DNA of 64,000 nt from DATBLE01 sp963837265 (GTDB taxonomy: Bacteria > Actinomycetota > Thermoleophilia > Gaiellales > Gaiellaceae), in contig CAWIMQ010000001.1 of assembly GCA_963837265.1 (NCBI GenBank), positions 434,001 to 498,000 on the forward strand. The letters run 5' to 3'. The notes under the pieces were generated by a model that searched no databases, was not told where the DNA came from, and worked only from the letters and a program-made list of their open reading frames with translations. The translations under genes and the position numbers were made by a program. This document shows, one piece after another, positions 57,470 to 64,000 of this stretch; within the stretch, counting starts at the first letter, position 1; each line of letters begins with the position of its first letter.

Positions 57470-60400
57470 GGAGCCCCTGTTCGCCAACGCCAGTGAGGAA
57501 GAGCTCGGTCGCCGCAAGACGGATCAACACCGCTCTATCGCCTGCGTCAACGACGTAGAACCCCCTTCGGACGACATTGCCGACAACTGAGCCAGCTCCG
57601 AACGCCGCTAGATTGAGACTGAGGTCTGCGGCGAACCGGCCGTAGTTTGGGTCTTTCCGGAAGATCCGATTCTTCCAGGCCGACGTGCCTGTGTTCGCCG
57701 TAACGGCAGCGACGGCGAACGGCGTACAATCGCCGAGGGTCGCCAACACACACGTCACCGCGCCGGCATCAATCACTATGTCGGGGTGACGCGCGGCCCA
57801 CGTCCCAATTGCCGCTCCGGTCGATGCGAGTGCCTGAGCACCGTGTTTGGCCCAGCAGGTTCCAGGCAGGCACATCCCGCTCGGATCGGTCAACCTGGTC
57901 GGGATGTTGTTGACGTACACGTAGGAGCCGACGTAGGGGCGAGCCGCTGGGCTCGCCATAGGATCGGTGTCTGCTGGAAGCGCCCGCTTGCGGGGTCGTA
58001 TTGGCGGGCGCGGAGGTGGTAGAGGCTGGTGGTGGGGTCGAGGTATTGGCCGGTGAACTTGATCGGGTTGGCCGGGGCGGTGGGGTCGTTCTGTGTCTCG
58101 GTGAGGACGGCACCGAACGGTTCGTAGCTGTCCGTCCACTCGGTCGCGCCGGTGGAGGAGGTGATGTTGGTGACTGAGCCGAGGGCGTCGTGGTGGTCGC
58201 AGTAGGTGTCATTCGGGGTGGTCATGGAGATCAGATCGGCGCCGTAGAGGTAGCGCCTGAGTAGCCCGCCCGAGGCATTCTGCTCGAGCGCGAGTTGGGG
58301 CAGGTCCGCGTTCGGGTCCCAGAGTTCGGTCGTCGTCTCGCCGGCACTGGTGACGCTGAGCCGTGTGCCGTCGCCGTCGTAGCTGTAGGTCGTCGTGGTC
58401 GTTCCGTCGGAGCTGGAGACGAGCCTGTTTGCGAGGTCGTAGGTGAACGTTTGCGAGCCGGCGGCTGTTTGGTTGCCGTTGCCGTCGTAGCTGTAGCTGG
58501 TCGTGCCGGCTTGGGTGAGCTGGTCGGCGGCGTTGTAGCTGTAGTTGGTGGTGCCGGCCGGGCGGGTCTCGGTGAGCCGGTTGCCGACCGGGTCGTAGGT
58601 CCAGCGGATGAAGGGGTCGCTTCCGCCCGGGCAGCTGGTCTGGAAGCAGAGGCCGGTCAGCCGGTCGAGCGAGTCGTAGCTGTAGGTGGTCGTACTCGGC
58701 GTTGCGCCGGTCTGGACGACGGCGGTGGGGTTTCCGACCGGGTCGAGGGTGTAGGCGAAGTCGCTGAGCACCGAGCCGTCGGCGGCGTTCTCGACCTCGA
58801 TCAGCCGGCCGGCAGTGTCGTAGCTGCGCGTCTCGGCGTAGCCGTTTGCGGAGGGGAGCGTCGTCGTCAGCAGGTTGCCGGCCGGGTCGTAGGTGTAGGT
58901 GGTCGTCTGGCCGTCGCTGGTGACGTCAGCCAAGCGCTCGTCGTCGTCGTAGCTGTCGGTGGTGGTGGTGCCGTCAGGGTAGGTGCGCTGGCTGATGTTT
59001 CCGGCCGCGTCGTATGCGTAGGAGAAGACGTTTGTTCCGCGGGTGACGCTGGTCAGTTCGTCGCGGGCGTCGTAGGTGTAGGTCTCCGTTCCGGCGCCGT
59101 CGCTGATCGAGGTGCGGTTGCCGTTTGCGTCGTAGGCGAAGGCGACGTCGGGCGTCGTGTTCCCATAATCGATCGAGGTGAGCCGGTTGAGGACGTCGTA
59201 GCCGTAGGCTCGTCGTCCCATTCGGGGCCGCGACCGACGTCGGGTTGCCGTTCGCGTCGTATGCGTACGACCACTGCTGCGTCGTCGGCGAGGTCACTCG
59301 CGTGAGCCGGTTGGCTGCGTCGAACGTGTAGGTGGTCGTGTGGTTGTCGGCGTCGGTGCGGCCGGTCAGGTTGCCGACGGCGTCGTAGGCGTAGCTCGTT
59401 ATGGTCTGGTCGGGTGCCGTGACCGAGGCGAGCTCGTTGTCAGCATCGTAGGAGTAGCCGGTGGTGTGGCTGTTCGCATCGGTGATCGAATGGTTGTTCT
59501 GGTCGGTGATCTTGCTCAAACGGCCGCCGCTGTCGTAGGTGTAGCTGGTGGTTCCGCCGCGAGCGTCGGTGACCGAGCTCAGCCGTCCGCTCGTGTACCC
59601 GTAGTTGACGTGTCGGCCGTCCGGCAGCGTCACGCTCGTCAGCAGAGCCGAGGCGTTGTAGGCGAAGCTGACCGCTCGATTCGCGCTGTCGGTGACGGTT
59701 GCGAGCTTCCCGTTTGCTCCGTAGGCGAGCGCAAGGCCCCTTTCCGTTTCGATCCCGCTCGGAGGTCAGCCGTCCCTGACTGTCGAAGCGCAGGTGCATC
59801 TGGTCGGCGGTGACCAGCTCGTAGCCGCCGCTGATCGTGGAGAGGGTGGCGCGCCCGCCGCGGGCGGCGCGGAGGCTGCCGTCTGCGCGCTTCGTGAAGG
59901 CGAGCTGCTGTCCGTCCGGGCCACGGCCGACGACGTCCCCGCTGGCCAGGATCTTGAGCGACGCATTGAGGCTGTGTGTCCACCCGGGCCCGAGCACGCC
60001 GGTGCTGGTATCGGCCGAGTTGTACGTCCGCACGAGCGTGAACGGCACGCCAATCCCGGGCAGCGCAAGATCGGTGACCTCAGTCCGATAGCTTCCCGTT
60101 GCCGTGTTGACCGGCTCGGCCTGCGTTCCGGATGGATTGCACGCGAAGGTGCCGCAAGCCGCCGACGCTCCAGGCATCCCATACGTCTCCGTCAGCGGCA
60201 GATCGACCACCGGCATCGCGTCGTAATGAGCCTGGATCTGAGCGTCGGACAGGGCCGTGGCGTAGAACGCTCCCTGCGCGATGCGGCCCTTGAAGTTGAA
60301 GCCGCCCCCGCCCCAGGCGTCCGCTCCGAAGAACACGTCCGGGCCGCCTGCGTTCGGCTGCACGGCGCTCGAGCCGAAAGCCAAACCATCCGCGAAGATC

Positions 60401-61061
60401 GTCCACGCGCCCGCCGAGCGGCGAACCGCCACGTACGTCCACGCATTGGGCGGAATCGACGGGCCCAGTATCGGCGCCGATGCATTCACTACCAGGTAGA
60501 GCCGGTCCGACCCGCTCGACCCGTTCATCATCAGCCCCCAGCCATACGGCCCCGCGCGAAGCGGGTTACCCTTGCCAATCAGGAACTGGGCACTGCCATC
60601 CGCAAGCGGATAAATCCATAGCTCCGCGGTGAAGTTGTCGCTGAAGTCCGAGGGAGAGATACTCCGGGCGACCCGATCGCCGGGCGTGTAGCCGTTCGGA
60701 TCCCGCGCAGCTGCAACGCCGCATCGCCGATGGTCACACCCGGCATCCCCCACACCGGCGGGGCGGGATACCAGCCACGGACATCCACCGTCATCGGCCG
60801 GTTGTTCCCGGACGAGTCGGCCGCGGCTGCTCCCGAGCTCTCCGTCAGCGCCCAGTAGCCCCAAGGGCTATCCGCCAGAATCGCAGCCGAGTAGCCTGAA
60901 GAGTCCGCCGTCCGCGCCGCCCCACCGGCTGCACCAGGCGCAGTCGACGGCAACAACAGAACCGCCACTGCGAGAACAGCTGCCGCGAAGAACATCAGCA
61001 CCGACGGCAAGCTGCGCCCTCCGCGCACGCCCGAGACGTACGTCGAGATCATCGCCCTCAC
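57441..61061 (-). pseudogene. RHS/YD-repeat polymorphic toxin gene broken by frameshifts
   Basis: Signal/anchor region (SVLMFFAAAVLAVAVLLL), LamG-like domain (FTAELWIYPLADGS), DUF6531-like start (GIGVPFTLVRTYNSADTSTG), many YD repeats (such as YDANGNRTSISDG, YDPAGNLLTT), then the RHS-core end (SLYHLRARQYDPASGRF, LTDPSGM) and a variable C-terminus of about 105 residues. The reading frame changes four times, near 60705, 59738, 59206 and 57967; each is repaired by one base. About 1200 codons if restored. GTG 61061 with GAGGGGA SD. Pseudogene or assembly error. Confidence 0.8.
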
Positions 61062-61353
61062 TTCCCCTCACTCATGGACCAACGGCGAAAGCGATCCTCA
61101 CCCAAGTCAGCGCCCCGTCCATGCTCCACATTGATCACCGCGCCCCCGAGGCACGGTCGAGCCCGCCCCGGGTCTACGCCGGGTCTACGTCCCTGCCGCT
61201 TCGGGTCTCCGGCCGCCAGCGCCACCGGGCAGAATCCGCCGAACCACGCGACTTCCCGCGACCAGAGGTGACCGGAGACGACGGCCGATCAGTCCTCGTA
61301 ATGATGGCCCTTCGGAACCGCACGGTCTGTTGCCTGAAATGGCACGACTCCTA
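61062..61353. other. Noncoding region between RHS gene and element end
   Basis: About 290 bp without a credible gene; the open frames are short and unlike any protein. Leads into the 27-bp repeat. Confidence 0.4.
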
Positions 61354-61380
61354 TGCACGCACCGGTGCACGCACGCGACG
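61354..61380 (+). repeat. 27-bp direct repeat, right copy
   Basis: Identical to 52589-52615, same orientation, 76 bp before the right attachment-site candidate. Confidence 0.7.
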
Positions 61381-61452
61381 AGGATTTCCGGCATCGCTGA
61401 CTCGCATGACCCGCATGGTTGAGCCGAATCTGTTAAGCCACGTGGGCCTCTA

Positions 61453-61525
61453 TGCCCCCGGCGGGATTCGAACCCGCGCTACGGCCTTGAAAGGGCCGTG
61501 ACCTGGGCCGCTAGTCGACGGGGGC
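61453..61525 (-). tRNA. tRNA-Glu (anticodon TTC)
   Basis: 73 nt. Acceptor GCCCCCG/CGGGGGC with discriminator A, anticodon stem CGGCC/GGCCG with loop CTTTCAA (TTC), T arm GCGGG-TTCGAAT-CCCGC. No CCA is encoded. It lies at the right end of the integrated element, whose core overlaps its 3' part (61457-61477). Confidence 0.95.
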
Positions 61526-61614
61526 GGGCGGAAGGCAGGATAGCGGCGGAGGACCGGTGATCCGGGACGGATCGACGACGATCGAGCGTCTCGACGAAGT
61601 CCGCGGCGTGCGCA

Positions 61615-63333
61615 TCACCGTGAGCCGGCGCTCGCGCCGAGAGCGGCCGCGCCGGTCGCCTGCGGCGAGTGCAGCTGCCCGTCGGCGGCGAGCCGCTGAA
61701 CGAGCTGGACGGCTATCGAGCCCTCGCCCACGGCGGCGGCGACACGCTTGACCGACGCGTGCCGGACGTCGCCGGCCGCGAAGACGCCCGGCACGCTGGT
61801 CTCGAGCGAGAGCGGGCGGCGCTCGAGCGGCCACCTGCCGGCTCTGACGTCGTCGCCCGTGAGCAGGAAGCCGTACTCGTCTCGGGCGATCTCCGCCGGC
61901 AGCCATTCGGTCTGGGGGTCGGCTCCGATCAGGACGAACAGGGCGTCCGCTGCGACCGTGGCCTGATCGCCGGTGGCGTTCTCGCGCAGCACGAGCTCTT
62001 GCAGGTGACCCTCGCCTCCCCCGCCGACAACCTCGGTGCCGGTGCGCACCTCGACGTTCGGCGCGGCCTCGACCGCACGGACGAGATAGTGGGACATTCC
62101 GGCCCCGAGCGAGTGCGCGCGCACCACGAGAGTCACGGATCGGGCGTATCGCGCGAGGTGCAGTGCCGCCTGGCCGGCGGAGTTTCCGCCGCCGACGACG
62201 TACACGTCCTTCCCGGTCAGTCCGGGAGCCTCCGACGTCGGCCCCCCGTAGAAGACGCCTGCACCGTTGAGCCTCTCCAGGGAGGGGATGCCGAGGAGAC
62301 GGTAGCTCGCTCCGGTGGCGAGGATCACGGCGCCCGCCTCGACGCACCGCCCGTCCGCGAGGGACACCTTGAAGGAGTCGCCGGAGCGACCCAGTGCGGT
62401 CACCCGGTGCATGAACAGGAACCTCGCTCCGAACGACGACGCCTGCTGGTGTGCCTCGTCGGCGAGACGGCTTCCGCTGACGCCTCGGCCGAACCCGAGA
62501 TAGTTGCGGATGAGCGAGCTGGACCTGGCCTGGCCGCCGATCCCGCCCTCGTCCACCACGAGGACGCGCAGGCCCTCCGAGGCGCCGTACACGGCCGCGG
62601 ACAGGCCGGCCGGTCCTGCGCCCACGATCACGAGGTCGAACGTCTGCTCCTCGAGGCTCGCCGGCGCGCCGACGGCTTCCGCGATCTCGACGTTCGAGGG
62701 ATCGCTCAGAACGCGGCCGTCCGGGAAGACCATCAGCGGCAGCTTCGCGTCGGGCCCGGCCCGCGCGAGCAGCTCGCGTCCGGTGTCCGAATCGGCGAGA
62801 CAGAACGCGTGCGGAGCCGCGCAACGCGCGAAGACGTCCCTGAGCTCGAAGGCCCTTCCCGACCATGCCTCGCCGACGATGTGGACGGTCTGCGGAACCA
62901 GGAGCCGCTCGCGCGCCCACTCGAGCAGGAAATCCGACACGGCCTCGTGGAACACCTCGTCCTGGGAGGCCGCCGGTCTCGGCACGTAGTAGTCGATGCG
63001 CCCGAGAGCCATCGACGCGCGGATCGCGCTTGCAGTTGGCGCGTCCGCCCAGGCATTCGCCGCAACGAGCAACACGCGCTTCGCGTGCGGGTGCAGCTGA
63101 CGTACGTGGTCGAGCAGCTCGTCGCCGGCCGTGCCCGGCAAGGACTGCCCGGCGAGCACGAGCGCCACGTCCACGGCGGCGTCCCTCAACTCCGTCAGCC
63201 TCCGCAACCCCTCGTCCGGATCGCCCAAGCACTCGACCTGGTAGTCACTGCCGTACCGCCGGACGAGCTGAGCCTCGACGTCTTCGAGGACGTCCGGGTC
63301 CGCGTCCACGGCGACCAGGGCAGGGAGGCCCAT
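61615..63333 (-). CDS. Fused receiver-like / thioredoxin-reductase-like flavoprotein
   Basis: 572 residues. N-terminal response-regulator-like domain (about 1-130; VAVDADPDVLEDVEAQLVRR, DVALVLAGQSLPG), a thioredoxin-like middle (about 140-225, TVHIVGEAWSGRAFELRDVF), and a TrxB-like FAD/NAD(P)H part (about 235-550) with GAGPAGLSAAVYG, GGGNSAGQAALHLA and GVFAAGDVRHASV. The redox CxxC of thioredoxin reductase is replaced (YGGPTSEA), and the middle domain also lacks CxxC. It may pass electrons to another acceptor. Leaderless-type promoter. Confidence 0.88.
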   Translation of the reverse strand: MGLPALVAVDADPDVLEDVEAQLVRRYGSDYQVECLGDPDEGLRRLTELRDAAVDVALVLAGQSLPGTAGDELLDHVRQLHPHAKRVLLVAANAWADAPTASAIRASMALGRIDYYVPRPAASQDEVFHEAVSDFLLEWARERLLVPQTVHIVGEAWSGRAFELRDVFARCAAPHAFCLADSDTGRELLARAGPDAKLPLMVFPDGRVLSDPSNVEIAEAVGAPASLEEQTFDLVIVGAGPAGLSAAVYGASEGLRVLVVDEGGIGGQARSSSLIRNYLGFGRGVSGSRLADEAHQQASSFGARFLFMHRVTALGRSGDSFKVSLADGRCVEAGAVILATGASYRLLGIPSLERLNGAGVFYGGPTSEAPGLTGKDVYVVGGGNSAGQAALHLARYARSVTLVVRAHSLGAGMSHYLVRAVEAAPNVEVRTGTEVVGGGGEGHLQELVLRENATGDQATVAADALFVLIGADPQTEWLPAEIARDEYGFLLTGDDVRAGRWPLERRPLSLETSVPGVFAAGDVRHASVKRVAAAVGEGSIAVQLVQRLAADGQLHSPQATGAAALGASAGSR

Positions 63334-63341
63334 CGCGCCTC

Positions 63342-63347
63342 AACCTA
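63342..63347 (-). promoter_or_regulatory. -10 element for the flavoprotein gene
   Basis: TAGGTT on the minus strand, 8 bp before ATG 63333. Confidence 0.4.
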
Positions 63348-63398
63348 CCTCATGGCCGGGCTTTCGCCCGCACGAGGCTCACAGGACAGGGGGAACGG

Positions 63399-63956
63399 CT
63401 AGTGCGTCCGGACGCCGAAGTCGGCGGTGACGATCGACGCGGGCAGGCCCTGGTAGACCCCGGGAGCCGGCCGCGCGTACACGCCGCCCACTCCGATGTC
63501 GCGCCAGCTCGGGTCGAGCATGATCGCCCGATGCGGCGGGCTCTCCAGCCAGAGCTCGATCGCCTTGCCAGCGCTGAGCCCGGGAGTCGCCCAGACGAGG
63601 TTCTCGCCCACCCTCCAGCGGCGCTCGCCGCCCGCCTGGTACCGCGCCTTCACCCGGTACCAGAACGGCGTGCCGGTCACGGACAGATGGCTGAAATACC
63701 CGCGCTTAGCCATCGACAGCGAGTGCCCCTGCGCGGCGACGGCGAGCTCCGGGTTGAACCGGAGCGGGAGGAGCCCGCGGGCCCGGCGGAGCCGGTTGAC
63801 CTCGGCGATCACCCGCCACTCGAGCGTGGGCAGCCGCTTGACGACAGCCGCCGCGGACACGCTCCGAAAGAGCGGCGCTGCGGCGGACGCCGTTGCGCGG
63901 ACGCCTGCGACGACGAAAGCGACCGTTATCGCCAGGATCGATGCGGCTCGACCCAT
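63399..63956 (-). CDS. Secreted CAP-domain (SCP-like) protein
   Basis: 185 residues. Signal peptide (about 1-25, ASILAITVAFVVAGV). CAP domain with VIAEVNRLRRARGL, AAQGHSLSMAKRGYFSHLS (His of the CAP cavity), GENLVWA and the second His in SPPHRAIMLDPSWRDIGVGG. Bacterial CAP proteins are secreted and poorly understood. ATG 63956 follows a TATTCT -10 by 6 bp. Confidence 0.88.
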   Translation of the reverse strand: MGRAASILAITVAFVVAGVRATASAAAPLFRSVSAAAVVKRLPTLEWRVIAEVNRLRRARGLLPLRFNPELAVAAQGHSLSMAKRGYFSHLSVTGTPFWYRVKARYQAGGERRWRVGENLVWATPGLSAGKAIELWLESPPHRAIMLDPSWRDIGVGGVYARPAPGVYQGLPASIVTADFGVRTH

Positions 63957-63962
63957 GGGCCG

Positions 63963-63968
63963 AGAATA
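63963..63968 (-). promoter_or_regulatory. -10 element of a leaderless promoter for the CAP gene
   Basis: TATTCT on the minus strand, 6 bp before ATG 63956, no SD. Confidence 0.45.
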
Positions 63969-64000
63969 CAACGGACTCCGGATGACCTGACCTGCCACAT

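Larger units (their letters stand above)
52540..61477. mobile_element. Probable integrative element inserted at tRNA-Glu, partly decayed
   Basis: 8.9 kb. A 21-bp sequence identical to the T-arm region of tRNA-Glu occurs at both ends (52540-52560, 61457-61477), and a 27-bp direct repeat lies just inside both (52589-52615, 61354-61380). It contains an integrase, a probable excisionase, an orphan MNT gene, two TA pairs, an intron remnant and an RHS toxin locus. The left tRNA fragment ends GGGCCCA instead of GGGGGCA, so the exact attachment site is not certain. Confidence 0.55.

Noticed and set aside
1..64000. CRISPR arrays, rRNA genes, replication origin
   Set aside because: No regularly spaced repeats of 24-40 bp, no rRNA sequence and no cluster of DnaA boxes were seen in the window.

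Overview
The window is very GC-rich bacterial DNA. It has frequent GTG and TTG starts, many promoters of the leaderless type, an aa3-type oxidase cluster and a response-regulator/thioredoxin-reductase-like fusion protein. Together these suggest a high-GC actinobacterium, plausibly class Thermoleophilia (Gaiellales-like). That placement is inferred from gene style, not from a marker gene. The right half is more disturbed, with toxin-antitoxin modules, gene fragments and an integrated element.

Layout: 1-4.4 kb carries a glycosyltransferase (cut by the window edge), a glycogen-debranching-type enzyme, an SDR oxidoreductase and a CDF metal transporter. 4.5-8.5 kb carries an unusual FtsH-like membrane protease and small companions. 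8.5-15.6 kb is a tight minus-strand operon: SARP/BTAD regulator, then small membrane protein, SIR2-like protein, membrane-anchored STAND NTPase and patatin-like lipase. Divergent from it (15.8-17.9 kb) are a caspase-like protein and two unknown proteins. 18-22 kb holds a MazEF pair, a cytoplasmic-looking subtilase coupled to a small propeptide-like protein, and two VapBC pairs. The 8.5-20.2 kb block joins an NADase-type fold, a lipase, a STAND switch and two protease types, and is the best candidate for an undescribed defence or cell-death system.

22-34 kb: a GNAT enzyme, tRNA-Val, a secreted cupredoxin, an intact IS1380-family element (TIRs and CTAG target duplication), then the cytochrome c oxidase operon read leftward (CuA-like cupredoxin, subunits II, I and III, CtaG, a 48-residue membrane peptide, Sco1, heme O synthase), with a divergent two-component system on its right. 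34-38.6 kb: a TPR protein and a translationally coupled four-gene ABC exporter. 38.6-52 kb is a mosaic: DUF4160/DUF2442 pair, rifampin ADP-ribosyltransferase, GNATs, a 270-bp duplication of the ABC permease gene, an M23-like protein, Phd/VapC, a GAF histidine kinase, topoisomerase IB, a PLD-family enzyme and a DUF1206 membrane protein.

52.5-61.5 kb looks like a decayed integrative element. It has a tyrosine integrase and a probable excisionase. It ends at tRNA-Glu on the right and at a tRNA 3'-end-like fragment on the left, and carries a 27-bp direct repeat near both ends. Its cargo is an orphan MNT nucleotidyltransferase, VapBC, a TacAT-like pair, a group II intron remnant and an RHS polymorphic-toxin gene broken by four frameshifts. 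Beyond it lie the thioredoxin-reductase-like fusion protein and a CAP-domain secreted protein.
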